From NCBI GenBank assembly GCA_025738555.1, contig JAOVFP010000018.1, positions 124,001-188,000 on the forward strand: a stretch of DNA of 64,000 nt, given 5' to 3'. Both the position numbers and the translations under genes were made by a program. This DNA comes from Cyathus striatus. Lineage: Eukaryota; Basidiomycota; Agaricomycetes; Agaricales; Nidulariaceae. This document shows, piece by piece, positions 22,118 through 33,689 of the stretch (position 1 is its first letter; every line of letters begins with the position of its first letter). The notes under the pieces are model-generated. The model did not search any database. It saw only the letters and a program-made list of their open reading frames with translations, and was not told the origin of the DNA.

Positions 22118-23372
22118 TTAAACTTCAGAATTGGGTTCAGCATCACCATTGAGTCGGAGTTGTGTTATTTGTGCAATCGTTTGGGAATTGCACAGCTTTC
22201 CTTGCATAAATCGATATATCAATATCGTTGGAGACAGAACCTATTGGATTGAGAATGAGCAATTTTTTATGGACACGAAAGTTGCCCTCACCTGAATTTG
22301 TCCTATAACTTGATAAAATGCTGGTCCATACAGGAAAATAGTATGACGATCCCCCGAAACTAACGACACAAGCGTTGTCACTTGAGTAATGCCGAGAAAC
22401 GATTGGGACTCCACCATCATCGAAGCTATACTTGTATATTCATTCCCATAACATCTCCCTAGAACATTTTGAATCCGACGACGGAACATCAGTAGTCTCC
22501 CCACAATTAATGTGGTAAGCATTATGTTCTGGAACAGGGTGACTGCTTCGAAAACTATCGGGTAAAAATTACCGTCCTGATTAGCTAGGTGTCAGTGTCA
22601 CATCCGAAATGACTGTAATTTGTTGGAGATAAATACATGGGACACTAATTCCTGAATAGTCGGTGGTAAGCAACATGTTATAATACGAATGATTGCCTTA
22701 CATCAATATTCCATCCCAACAACTCTTTATTGGACCCAAGAAAAGCACTGTAAATGCCGGTTACTAATTGATAGATCATATGCCAGTCAGTGCTTTAAAT
22801 ACATATACTAAGTACAGGGTGTCAGTAACGTACCTATGGATGCTATTTGGACTAGCGAAGAGAATACAAATATACTCCATTTTGTACGCTCCAATTCATG
22901 ATAAATGACAAAAAAGCGCCACATCTAAATATGTAGTCAGAATTGTATTGTCCCAATTGCACAAAAAATTTTAGTACCATGATTGTATCAACAGTCCAAG
23001 CTGTTAACATAAAGCAAACATTCTCTAACCAGTTTATTTGTTTGGACACTGGAACAGGGAATACACATCCTAATGTGTTTATATATGTAGTTGTGGCTTG
23101 CAAAGCCCCACAAATTTGAAGGGTACTTAAAACAAAGACCACCACGATGTATATCGATAATATCTGTTGCTGGGTACTAAGCTTTTTTTTTCTTTGAAGT
23201 GTATAACAAGGATGTGAAAATACGCAATCACAATGAACACTATTGTGCCGTAGAGCACTCCAGCGAATATGTTGCCGTATATCCAAGGCTTATAATATAG
23301 GTTCATGGAAGTTTTTACTACATCAGTACAACCTTGACGTCCAGATTCGAAGCCATCATCGTAAGTAGACAT
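22118..23372 (-). pseudogene. Seven-transmembrane membrane protein, copy 1 (frameshifted)
   Basis: This belongs to a large uncharacterised basidiomycete 7TM family. Exons follow those of copies 2 and 3: MSTYDDGFESGRQGCTDVVK...KPWIYGNIFAGVLYGTIVF, then MWRFFVIYHELERTKWSIFV, GIYSAFLGSN, FEAVTLFQNIMLTTLIVGRL with TSIASMMVESQ, and a last exon VLSPTILIYRFMQGKLCNSQ ending at 22118. Introns are GT..AG and match in position. Exon 1 (23372-22978) is 395 nt, one short of a multiple of three, and the phase breaks inside A9 at about 23188-23196 (KEKK to KLSTQQQ). It is therefore a pseudogene by one homopolymer deletion, or a sequencing slip. The first ~170 bp upstream are also homologous to the region upstream of copy 2. 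Ligand and function are unknown. Confidence 0.75.
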
Positions 23373-23637
23373 TATGCATGAAGAGGAAAGCGACAAAGAA
23401 TATGGATGGTCGATCACGCACTTGAAGTCATAAGTAAGATATATAAGCCTACCAGGTGAGCATATCATCGGAAGTTACAGCCATCTCTGATACCTTCTAT
23501 CTCATATCATAGCCTTTCCGCTACACACAATATCTATCAGTAGCCGGTTCTTTCGGTCCTCTGATAACCATCGATAATTGTATCTTTGATAAATCGTCCA
23601 AATGACGACATACGTCGTAATTACGGAGTGCACGAGG

Positions 23638-26600
23638 AACATCTCATGATTTTAAAATTATACGATGCTGCATGAGGTAACAGTGTATCCAACAGCGCAT
23701 ATTTCGGCTCTGTGTCGCCTTTTCATCGTATTAAAGCACTTGTAGGTAGAGGGAGGATACTCGAAGCTTAATTTCCGAGTTTTGTTCAGATGGCACAGTA
23801 GATCACCCTTAGTTGGATGACATCTTACGTGCTTGGGTGCCTGCTGCGACTGGTGGGGATATGAACAACGAAGTATAGTTGGCTGCCGTCTTGATCCTCA
23901 ACTATATCGCCGTTAAGAACCTCAACAATGCTGGAGTACGGTAAAATGATCATTTTGAGATCCTAGAACAACGTAGATTATAGTACGACTTCAGATGCAG
24001 TGCAGATACATCATCCTGGAAGATGATGAAGGCTTCATATCTCACGAATACATACGTGATTCCTAGGTGGGATATACACTAAGCACTGACTGCCCTTCTG
24101 GCAAACACGTAGAAGACACAGCACGCTATAACACATAAGTATTGATACCCATGTAACTGATTACAACGTACCCAAATTTAAAAAACTTCTTTACGTCTCG
24201 ACTTCGAGACCCTAGTACCCAGCGCGTTGAGTGAGGAAACCGCGGGGAGGGGCCGAGTTCCCGCGCCGCCTCCCATGATTAAACAAGGGATAAAATACAC
24301 CTTGTAAAACATGTAAACTCCACCTCAGTACTGGTTTTAATACTCTTAAACCAATCAAATACATAAAACACTATATCTTTCTAAAACCAATGTTGCACTC
24401 TGTACACAAGTACCTATGCACACCATTTAGCTACAGAAATACATCTAGATATACTAATGAAGTACCATTACATTATATTTATATATAAAGAAATATAACA
24501 ACATTTCTGAATTTCACAGCATTGAAAATGGGGAAGGTTTATGTTTATGGCCTCATATATTTATGCTGGAATGTCCTTTCTATTTCATATTTTTAAATAA
24601 TATATATTATGCTTAGAAGTCAAAATTCCTATAATACCATAATGGCAATCCTACTAAGGAGACTTTTATGAGAAAATTGGTAAGGTATATCACAATATGC
24701 TATTGTTTCAACAGCCTTAAAGTTTGCAATCTGGTGCAATACTATTGCATATAACCAAATTTTGAAAGCAATTGACGTGATGTTAGATGTATAATAATTT
24801 AAACGAGGCATTGGACTATTCTCCATATGCGCGGGAACTGATACGACTAACTTTTAGTTTACTTTATTTTGTTAGCAGTAGCACCACTAATGAGAAATGT
24901 ATATTTAAGTTAGCTATATTTAGTATGAAGGGTATGTAAGTTTTCAGTATTTAAAATGGGACAAGTTAGCAATTGCAAGTGGCTTTCAGAGAATGGTTTA
25001 TGAGACTTCAATTGCAGTTCTAGTCAAAAACTCGGACAATCAATATTCAATTCAAACTAATAGTGAAGAGGTAAACTCGTGTTTGAAGGTTCCTACGCAA
25101 AGAAATGCGAGTCGTTGGCGCGTCCGTCCAACGTAAGGATTCTAAGGTGATGAGATACGATGATCAGCGACGAATACAAAAGAAAACGGATGAGAACTTC
25201 GAGTTTTGAAGTTCTGAGATGAAATTTGACTGAGTAGAGTTTGCACGACGAGTTGGAACGAGCAGAACGATGTAGAGCGTTGTAGACAGCGACAGAGAAC
25301 GAAAACGAATCGTTTAGACGAGAACTCGAGATGGTGAACTTCACTGGATTCCTCGATACCAACATATACAGTTTATATAGTAAAAGAGATAGAAATATAC
25401 CTAAAAGAGCGAAAAGAGTGTAAGTAAGGCCAAGGATAAGATAGGAATTGAATAATTGTTTCCAGGAGCCGAAACACGAGTCTGTTTGGAATAGAATGTA
25501 GAAATTGAATTAAAAGATAAGGGAGAAAGAGAATATATTGAGATGTCGATATGGAGATGATTAGACTTTGAGGTGCCGCTGTTGAGCGGTCTTTCGGTTA
25601 CTTGAGTCTGTGTTACAACCATTCTTGTGGTGGTCTTGGTGTTGAATATATGGTTAGCGTTGTGGCGAAGGGGGTGGAGGCGGAAAGCGTCGGGGAGCGT
25701 GTTGAGGTGGCAGAGACGATAGCGTAGACGCGTTGTTTCAAGCTTGATGACGTGAACACGTCACGTGACTGAACGCGTTCGCAGGACTTGTAGAATCGTC
25801 CGTTCCATAGTGCAGGCCGAACGCCTGCTCTACAAATAGTACTTGGTACTTCAAATACTAGCCACATTTTTTCATGTTTACGGCATCGTGTGATGCGTTA
25901 CTGAACAGTTGGTCAAAATGATACAGTAGTGCTTGGATGTTGTGTGGCACAAGGGGGTGAGGACGAGTTTTCATAGTCTGTACAGTGTACTATAGTTTCG
26001 ATGGCGTAACATTCCTAATATACAGTAATCCTGCCACTGGCCGTAGTATTCCTGAGACGATGAGACAGCTTGGGAGACAACGGAAGAACTGCGACTGATT
26101 CGCAATACAAATGAGACAGTGCTATCACGGCCATGTACACTATAATATTGCAGTGGTATCTACCATAAGACCGATTAGGTGACAATGGTCATGCCGCGAT
26201 TTCCCTACGGAGACATTCTAGTGTGTTTAGGACGGATAAAATAGTTACAAGGCTGTTAATGATCATTCCGGTTTAAGTGATAGAAGGCGCTTCAAGGTGG
26301 GAGAGCTCCTTCTTTCATACATAGATGTCTGCTACAATTACTAATTAGAAATCTCAACAACCATGTATAATTAATTGCTATCTTCGCCGTGATATCGGAG
26401 TACACGAATATGAAGAAGGTCAAGCACATTGTTATCAAGCGTATGAGCGGCTGAGGGGTGGTGATATGGGATACCAGTTGAATAGATGTCAGCATTTGAA
26501 TGGTGAAAACCGTACGCAAAACCACCTTGGAGGACGCACACATTGACGGCGAAAATGTGTAGCCCATTTGGCTGGCCTACACGCATAGGTGACGGGCCAA

Positions 26601-26930
26601 CGTATTCGTGTGCTTCTCTACTTCATTATCCTTCCCTCTCCTCTCGTAGCCTTGTATTTTAGTGGTATATGATGGGTGGGATTGTTTTCATGAATGGCGG
26701 TGTTCATCTTAAGAATTAAGGTTCGGGGGCAGTGTGGTACCAACGGTGTTCAGTAATTGATATTCCATCTGACCAAAACTCGAAAATCAAGCTTCGAATA
26801 TTCCCCCTTTATCTACAAGCGCTTTAAGACAATAAAAAGGCGACACAAGAGCGAATATTTGCGTGTTGGATATACTTTTACCTCAAGCAGCATCGAATAA
26901 TTTTAACATCACGAGATGTTCCTCGTGCAC
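23638..26930. mobile_element. Block of 3.3 kb bounded by inverted repeats of about 155-165 bp
   Basis: The left arm (23638-23793) begins GTGCACGAGGAACATCTCAT and runs to GAGTTTTGTTCAGATGG. The right arm (26765-26930) is its inverse, ending GAGATGTTCCTCGTGCAC. Shared internal steps include TGTGTCGCCTTTT and CTTAATTTCCGAG-like sequence. The interior holds no transposase. It contains a short 24.2 kb GC-rich patch, the 24835-25865 repeat and a minus-strand frame at 26371-26586 (GFHHSNADIYSTGIPYHHPS) that looks protein-like but unidentified. It is best read as a non-autonomous TIR element or an inverted duplication. Confidence 0.6.
24835..25865. repeat. Dispersed repeat of about 1 kb; short inverted derivative at 44165-44395
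   Basis: One end (ACTGATACGACTAACTTTTA, GTAGCACCAC, ATATTTAGTATGAAGGGTAT) and the other end (AATAGTACTTGGTACTTCAA) are both found inverted within 230 bp at 44165-44395. That copy lacks the roughly 800 bp interior. Before the right end lies a GCAGGC..GCCTGC hairpin (25808-25834). Internal frames are short. The element looks like a non-autonomous transposon with a deletion derivative elsewhere. Confidence 0.65.
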
Positions 26931-26939
26931 GGGCTGTGA

Positions 26940-27480
26940 ACATTTCGAGTTCCCGTTAAATTTTTCGAGTTACAGTTAAGTTACACTTAAGTTATAGTCG
27001 AGTTCCCCTATTGGGCTCGCTTATATTTTTCGAGTCAAAGTTAAGTGGCCATTTTCCTCGCTTATTGTTTCGAGTGGACTTAAGTTCCTCGCTTATATTT
27101 TTTGGTGAAAGTCGAGTTCCCTCGAGTCAAGTGAAGTTAGTCGCTTATTTTTTTTTGAGTGAAAGTTGAGTTCCCTCGAGTCAAGTGAAGTTACCTGCTT
27201 ATTTTTTTTTGAGTGAAAGTTGAGTTCCCTCGAGTCAAGTGAAGTTACTCGCTTATTTTTTTTTGAGTGAAAGTCGAGTTTCCTTGGTCGAACTAGGTGA
27301 CTCACATATTTTTAAGAACGACAGTCAGCGAGATAAATCAAACATCTGTTCATGCAGATATTTTCGTGCATGAGTCTTCGAGTGAAGTCGAGTTCCTTCG
27401 AATCAAATTAAATTACTCGCTATTTTTTTTTTGAGCGAAAGTCGAGTTTCCTTAGTAAAACTAGGTGACTCGCATATGGA
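26940..27480. repeat. GAGTTCC-type minisatellite, array A (about 54-bp units)
   Basis: Units of 54-55 bp near 27085-27300 contain CTCGCTTATTTTTTTTTGAG, TGAAAGTTGAGTTCCCTCGA and GTCAAGTGAAGTTA. Looser copies extend from 26940 to 27480. The GAGTTCC/AAGTTCC core recurs at 42400-42850, 47335-47660 and 48385-48470. The overlapping lysine/serine-rich open frame is a repeat artefact. Confidence 0.85.
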
Positions 27481-27650
27481 ATAATAAGTGAGCATATTTG
27501 TATTGATAGATATACTAGCATCATAAATATTTTTTGTACGGTATGTCAATAAGGGGTAATATAGGTTGGAATAGGAAGGAAGTATGCCTACGTATAACTT
27601 ATAGGTCTGGTGTACTTAGCTACACCCTGAACAGTGCCAAAGTCGGTGTT

Positions 27651-28640
27651 ATCTTTTTTTTTTCAATCCTAGTTTATTAAGTCGGTTGTGGAAAACCATA
27701 TGTCACGACTACACAGTGCGATCTACTTGACTAAGGGAGACTATCTAACTGGTGTGAGCGGGGTACTGTTGCTACGAACTCGGGCTGTGATGCCGGAGGC
27801 GAGGACGTCCGGTCTTGGCAGGTATATGGCGGGAAACCGAATCATGTCAAGAGTCAGGCATCTGGTGGGTCCCACTCGGGGAGGGTGCCTAGTGTGCGGT
27901 CGAAGCGTGCGGTGGTGCGGGCATAGGTGAAGAGCGCAGCAATGCGTTTGGGCGAGGCGAGGAGTTTTCCTAGCGTGAGGCGGTCCCGCGCTGTCCTGTG
28001 AGTAGGACAGTGGAATAGGAAGTGGTCGGTGGTTTCGGGCCTGAGGTGGCAGCGGCGACAGACAGGAGAGGGGGATTTCCCAATGCGGTGGAGGTGTTGG
28101 TACAGGGGGTTATGATTCGTAATGAGATAACCTAGCAGTGTTGAGAGTTTACGGGGTAATGTGAAGAATGTCTCCCAGAATTTTGGGAGACGTTTGAGAG
28201 GGAAGATGCGGTTAATTCGATGGTAGCGAGGGGAGGTTCTCCAGGCGTTGTCGTTGTGTGATATGAGAGAAATCCGGTGGGCCGTGCGGAGTGCAGCTTT
28301 GTTCGCGGGGAGTGGTGAACGTAAGCTTTTGGTAGAAAGGGGTGAGGGCTTGAGCCATCCATGATAGCGCCCTTTGCCTCTGCGTCTGCGTGTTCGTTTC
28401 CCGGCACGTCTAAGTGTCCTGGTACCCATCGAATGGTGATGGTGGGTCGGCGGGCCAGGGGGCGCGTTCAAGGATGGATCCCAGCTGATGTCGTTGTTAT
28501 CTTGTGGGCGGTGGTATGTGATACGTACGAGGAACTTCTTACGGCTACCTCGCCCAGCCACTCGCAATGCCCTTCTAACTCGATGGCATGAGTTCACTGG
28601 CATCGTCATACATACACGAATACTTGTGTAACATTGTAGG
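27651..28640 (-). mobile_element. 5'-truncated LINE: RNase H end, zinc knuckle and poly-A
   Basis: The minus strand encodes an RNase H C-terminus (TITIRWVPGHLDVPGNEHAD then AEAKGA). After a frameshift it encodes the typical fungal LINE tail: LPRKLSTLLGYLITNHNPLY and CRRCHLRPETTDHFLFHCP, a CCHC-like motif, ending EWDPPDA with TGA at 27854. A run of T at about 27652-27663 on the plus strand is the complement of the element's poly-A tail. Everything upstream of RNase H (endonuclease, RT) is missing, the usual result of incomplete target-primed reverse transcription. Related tails lie at 40720-40925 and at 44396-44511 with 45721-45820. Confidence 0.85.
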
Positions 28641-28801
28641 TGGGAATTGGAGTTTGAATTAAGCTTCAATGGGCACAAAAGCCGCATTCTCGTCTTCACC
28701 TTCCACTCTGTACTCAACCACACACATTGCCGACCTCTAAAGCGTTCTGAGGTGAACTTAGCACATTAGCACCCCACTCATCATCCTGAATCCTGCCTTA
28801 G

Positions 28802-29175
28802 ATGCCGAAAAGGATCCCCCCCATTCTTGATCTCGAATACGACGAACAATTGAAGAAATATAAGGTATGGTTTTATATATTTCCGAATTTTACACCGGTT
28901 TTCACGTTCCAGATCGGCGACGACGTCATGGTCTTCTACCACCAACGTATATATAGAGGTCGTAGACGGGGGCCGACTTGGAGGAAGGGGAAGTTAGAGA
29001 AGATTGTTGAAGGTATCTTGGATACAGTGAAACAGTGGAGGGTAAGTGATTCGGACTGCTATAACAATGAATTTCAACTTATGTCTTCATGTATCAGTTC
29101 TTGCAATTTCACGTCAGACTTGGAAAGCGAACTTGTTGCGCATTCGGTTGGACCCAAATTAGATATCCTGTGTAA
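28802..29175 (+). CDS. Small hypothetical protein, three exons
   Basis: Met 28802 opens MPKRIPPILDLEYDEQLKKY. A 48-bp intron (28865-28912, GTATGG...TTCCAG) joins to IGDDVMVFYHQRIYRGRRRG and PTWRKGKLEKIVEGILDTVK (28913-29041). A second intron (29042-29097, GTAAGT...TATCAG) joins to FLQFHVRLGKRTCCAFGWTQ and a TAA at about 29175, giving about 90 residues. All junctions keep phase. A GT at the end of the last exon could splice further instead. The VMVFY and basic RGRRRGPTWRKGKL stretch resembles small nucleic-acid-binding or chromo/SH3-like barrels found at the ends of transposon polyproteins, but this is inference. It may be a fragment. Confidence 0.4.
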
Positions 29176-29219
29176 GTATATCTTCCATTTTTTTCTTTTC
29201 CTACTCACTTCCTGAAGCT

Positions 29220-29587
29220 ATAGAAAATGATAAGCTTACATGTATGATAAATGGCCTGTAGTATCATACTTACATTAATATTGGTGCTACATGTTAATAT
29301 CCATACTAAAATCGTTTTCATATATTCTTTACTGTATCAAATGTTTGCTATATCCTGTATCGAGAACACCTTGTATCGAAACACATACCTATCGCAATGG
29401 GCATTTCCTCTAGGCGCTACGCCATTGCCTGGGACCGGCCTCTCTACACGGTCTACAACACAGAATGCACGGGTTTTATTCTGGGCACCCACCTCCTGAA
29501 ATCCCTACGGATCAGCAGTTATCGTACGGTCTCCTTTGCGGCAGACATTCAGGCATCCCTCTCAGCGGCCGGCAGCTTTTATTCGCA
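29220..29587 (+). other. Region between the hypothetical gene and the first long-TIR element
   Basis: An open frame from 29397 reads MGISSRRYAIAWDRPLYTVY then NTECTGFILGTHLLKSLRIS and runs into the TIR of the next element. It may be a decayed exon. No family recognised. Confidence 0.25.
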
Positions 29588-30716
29588 TATGACACTCCAA
29601 TGTGTCATTTATTTGCCGTACTTGTAGCTCGGTTCGCCGTACTTAACCGCTGCCGTACTCTCAGAATCTACTTTTTTTTCTGTATTTTCTGTATATATCT
29701 ATATTGGTACTATATATTACATACTCATATATCCTACCACTGCAGATATCTCTCTTATAATGACTGTTTCGACGACTTTCTGAGGCTTCGGAAATTTCCG
29801 TCACAATTCCCACGCTCTTCTGAGAATAGCCTGCCGTTCAACTTACGTCCAACTTCTTGCCAACTTCAGTCAATCTTACCGTTAAACATTACTGAGCTTC
29901 AATTTCAGCTCATTTTAATTAGTTTACATTATATTAATACATACTTGACACTAGATAAGGACTACCAAAGGATATTTGGGGGCGCTATTTCTAATATAAG
30001 GTTATTAATCAAGTAAGCTCTCACCAAGCAACAGTGTGTCGCCGATAGCAACAATAACAGAATTATATAGCCTCTAAAGAGTTTCTTTTCACCACGAGCA
30101 ATTGCTTTTATTCTCTTTGATGATATCGAGAAGATATGATGAAATCAAATACTTTTGTCATATCTTCTCAATATTATCGATTTTAAAATATATTCATTGT
30201 ATTTTTTTCATATCTTCGCGCTTATAGAAGCAATTTCCCGCGGTGTTTTTCTCTCTGCTATAAGCTACGCGCTGTCGCTCTAATCATCGTCTTAAACACT
30301 TGGATGGGTGTATTTTTATATTGGAAATAACATCTCCAAAGCATCTTGACTACCCTTTAGTAACTCATATTTAGTGTAAATTATCTATAAATATAGCATG
30401 GAACAATAAATTAAAGCTGAAATTAAAGCTCAGTAACGTTAAATGGTAAAATTGACTGAAGTTGGATGTAAGTTGAACGGCAGGCTATTCTCAGAAGAGC
30501 GTGGGAATTTTGACGGAAATTTCCGAAGCCTCAGAAAGTCGTCGAAACAGTCATTATAAGAGAGATATCTGCAGTGGTAGGATATATGAGTATGTAATAT
30601 ATAGTACCAATATAGATATATACAGAAAATATAGAAAAACAAGTAGATTCTGAGAGTACGGCAACGGTTAAGTATGGCGAACCGAGCTATGAGTACGGCA
30701 AATAAATGACACATTG
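29588..30716. mobile_element. Long-TIR non-autonomous element A
   Basis: Left arm 29588-29890 and right arm 30440-30716 are inverse copies: CAATGTGTCATTTATTTGCC with GGCAAATAAATGACACATTG, GACTTTCTGAGGCTTCGGAA with TTCCGAAGCCTCAGAAAGTC. Each arm has several GCCGTAC steps. The 550-bp interior is non-coding, AT-rich and includes a short inverted pair (ATCGAGAAGATATGAT / TCATATCTTCTC). A frame of about 100 codons recurring in every arm of this family (MCHLFAV.., FAVLNRCRT) lies entirely in the terminal repeat and is not a gene. Confidence 0.75.
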
Positions 30717-30740
30717 TATGAAGTTCCAAGTGTTGAAAAA

Positions 30741-31855
30741 TATGACGCTCCAATGTGTCATTTATTCACCGTACCTCTAGTTTGGTTTGCCGTACTTAAC
30801 TGTTGCCGTACTCATGATATCTACTTATTTTTCTGTATTTTCAGTACATATCTATACGTTTACTATATTCTACATATAAATATATCCTACTACTGTAGGT
30901 ATGTCTCTCGCAATGACTGTTTTGACGACTTTCTGAGGCCTCGGAAATATCCGTTATTATTCCCACGCTCTTCTGAGCGTCGTGCCGTACATCTAACTTC
31001 AATCTACTGTACTATTAGGCATCACAGAAATTCATTTAAGCTCTTATTTCATTGCTACATACCACATTAACAGATAAATTATACTACAAAGGTTTATTAT
31101 ACAGTACTTCTGGATGTTATCTCATATATATATGTACCTGCACACTGCTCATCAAAGTATGACCATGTCCAGATACTAGTACTACCTTACATATCTTCAA
31201 GCTATTTTGCATGATTCAGCTTGGTATTTCTTGAACTCAGATGAGCTAAGATACATTTTTTGGTACCTGTGATTTAACACAGGACATTGTCTGTTTAACC
31301 TAATTAAATTTGAAGCTAAGATATTTGATAGCCACCTACATTAATCTAACTTTTTTATGTTATACCTCTTCCACACCACTTTTATGTAACATACACATCT
31401 TTCTTAATGTATCAATAGCAAAGTTAAACATGCCTTTTGGTGAGCAGTGTCACTACAGATACTTAAATATTGGATATAACATCGAGAACCACCATATAAA
31501 AAACATTTTCAGTCTCAATTATCAGCTAATAGAACGTACAACAGTAAAAGAAGAGCTTAAATAAATTTATGTAATGCCTAATAGTACAGTAGATTGAAGT
31601 TAGATGTACGGCACGACGCTCAGAAGAGCGTGGGAATAATAACGGATATTTCCGAGGCCTCAGAAAGTTGTCAAAACGGTCATTGCGAGAGACATACCTA
31701 CAGTAGTAGGATATATTTATATGTAGAATATAGTAAACGTATAGATATGTACTGAAAATACAGAAAAATAAGTAGATATCGTGAGTACGGCAACGGTTAA
31801 GTACGGCAAACCGAACTAGAGGTACGGCGAATAAATGACACATTGGAGCGTCATA
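30741..31855. mobile_element. Long-TIR non-autonomous element B
   Basis: The ends are TATGACGCTCCAATGTGTCA at 30741 and TGACACATTGGAGCGTCATA ending at 31855, a perfect 20-bp inverse match including a TA at each edge, which could be a TA target duplication. Arms (30741-31060 and 31540-31855) are about 315 bp and highly similar. They carry CCGTACTTAACTGTTGCCGT and GGCCTCGGAAATATCCGTTA. No transposase is encoded between them. Confidence 0.8.
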
Positions 31856-31989
31856 CTACCCAGTCTTTAGCACTCTTCTTACACTCAAATATGCATTTTA
31901 TAGGCAATGATATGAATGATGCTTTCTAAACTCAGAGAGCAAGGCTGACGAAATTCTAAAGGTTGGACTGAAGGCGTTGTAAAGCACTT

Positions 31990-33670
31990 TAGTGAAAGGT
32001 GGGGAAAGCGTGGGAAATACCGTTGAACATAACATTTCGTGAAAAAACATAGCTCCTAGGTCGATTTAGGAATATGTTGTCGTTATTATAACATTCAGAG
32101 ACATATATTTATACAGTAGAACAAAAATGCAAGGTGAGAATGCAGAAAATTGAAGAAATACCGTCGACTACGGCGCCCCCTATGCTACGGCAAGCGAACT
32201 ACGGCACGGCGATTATTTTCCCATTCGGAGCGGCATATTAATTCACCATACTTAAAACCTGTGCCGTACTTCGGTTGCCGTAAATAAGTGTTGCCGTAAT
32301 CGCAGAATTGGCTTATTCTTCAACATTTTATATACATATGTATTCTACATGGTTATGTTATGTATTCATATATTATAACGTCTTCGAAATTGACCGTTTC
32401 GACGACTTTTTGCGGCCTCGGAAATCTCCGTAAAAGGTTCCCACGCCTTTCCGAAGATGAGAAAGGTACATCGTTACGACTTCGTTCTCGCTAATACATT
32501 AGAATATGTAACATATGATTATTATATTAAATGTTATTTACTTGTTAGATATTCAGGGTTGCACAGCTTCTTTGACAGCTGTCACTTGTCACCTGTCATA
32601 CTTGACAGTTCTGTGATTGACAGATATGTGATTGACAGATTGACAGCTGTCAGTTACCTTAGTTACAGGACCTTGGTTGGACTTTGGTAGACACCCTCAG
32701 TATATAAACACTCTGTATCTTGGTAGTAGTAAACAAGTTTCCTCCCCATCTTGTGTCTGTGTTAGTGTTTGTGTCTGAGTTATTTGCTCTCTTATCACCT
32801 TCCTTGCTCCTATTATCTTCTATTCTCTCTCCATCCACCCCCTCTATTCTTGTTACTTCTGACATTACTTACAGGCATGAACTGAGATAAGCTAAGGCAT
32901 TTGATAGACACCTACAATGCTCCAATTTTTATGTTATGTTATACCTCTTCTGCACCATCTTTCTTAATATATTGATAGCAATAAAGCAGTGTATTGGGAA
33001 GCTGAACATACAATATAGCTTAAAGGTATCTGGACATGGTCTTACTTTGATGAGCAGTGTACAGGTGCTTTTATACTGGAGATAAGACAATATAAACCTT
33101 TTAGTGTCAGATATCTATTAATAAAATGTACAAAAGTGAAATAAGAGCATAAACGAAGTTCTGTTATCCCTAATGTTACAGTTGGATGTACGGCACAACG
33201 GTCAGAAGAGCGTGGGAATTGAAACGGTAATTTCCGAGTCCTTAGAAAGTCGTCGAAACGGTCAATTTTACAGACATATACACAGTAGATCTACATACCA
33301 ACATATATTATAAAATAGCAGAATGTATTTATGATGGAAATATCGAAAAATGCGCAGATTATTAGATCACAGCGACACTTAAGTATGGCGAACCGAACTA
33401 TAACTACGGCGAATTTATCAATAGATGACGCTCCATTCTCGAGAAGGCGTGGGAACCATGTACGGAGATTTCCGAGGCTGCAAAAAGTCATTGAAACGGT
33501 CAATTTCGAAGACGTTATAATATATGAATACATAGCATAACCATGTAGAATACATATGTATATAAAACATTGAGGAATAAGCCAATTCTGCAATTACGGC
33601 AATACTTATTTACGGCAACTGAAGTACAGCACAGGTTTTAAGTACGGTGAATTAATTAATAGTTGGAGCA
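31990..33670. mobile_element. Nested long-TIR elements C/D, interrupted by a solo LTR
   Basis: Element C has a left arm at 32226-32460 and a right arm at 33435-33670 (ATTAATTCACCATACTTAAA versus TTTAAGTACGGTGAATTAAT; CAAAAAGTC and CTCGGAAATCTCCG in both). A right arm of another copy (33175-33434, ending ATAGATGACGCTCC) lies inside it, and a more diverged right arm precedes it (about 31990-32225). The solo LTR at 32543-32864 has inserted in C. Interior sequence near 32880-33110 resembles the interior of element B. Confidence 0.65.
32543..32864 (+). repeat. Solo LTR with perfect 5-bp target-site duplication
   Basis: It begins TGTTAGATATTC and ends CTTCTGACA and is flanked on both sides by TTACT. 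Internal features match the 9734-10067 copy: TTGACAGCTGTCACTTGTCA, TGATTGACAGAT repeats, TATATAAACACTCTGTA and a C/T-rich tail. No gag-pol lies next to it, so it is the product of LTR-LTR recombination. Confidence 0.9.
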
Positions 33671-33689
33671 TCAAGTGCAGTGGTGAACG

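Noticed and set aside
23800..24190. Minus-strand peptide VRYEAFIIFQDDVSALHLKS as an exon
   Set aside because: Protein-like, but flanked by stops with no consistent splice sites or homologous family that I can name.
27093..27305. Lys/Ser/Asn-rich minus-strand frame
   Set aside because: It is the translation of the 54-bp minisatellite; the same peptide repeats with the DNA unit.
29465..31843. Recurring frame of about 100 codons (FAVLNRCRT, FLRLRKFP or FLRPRKYP)
   Set aside because: It lies wholly inside the terminal inverted repeats and appears once per arm; best explained as a by-product of the repeat, not a gene.
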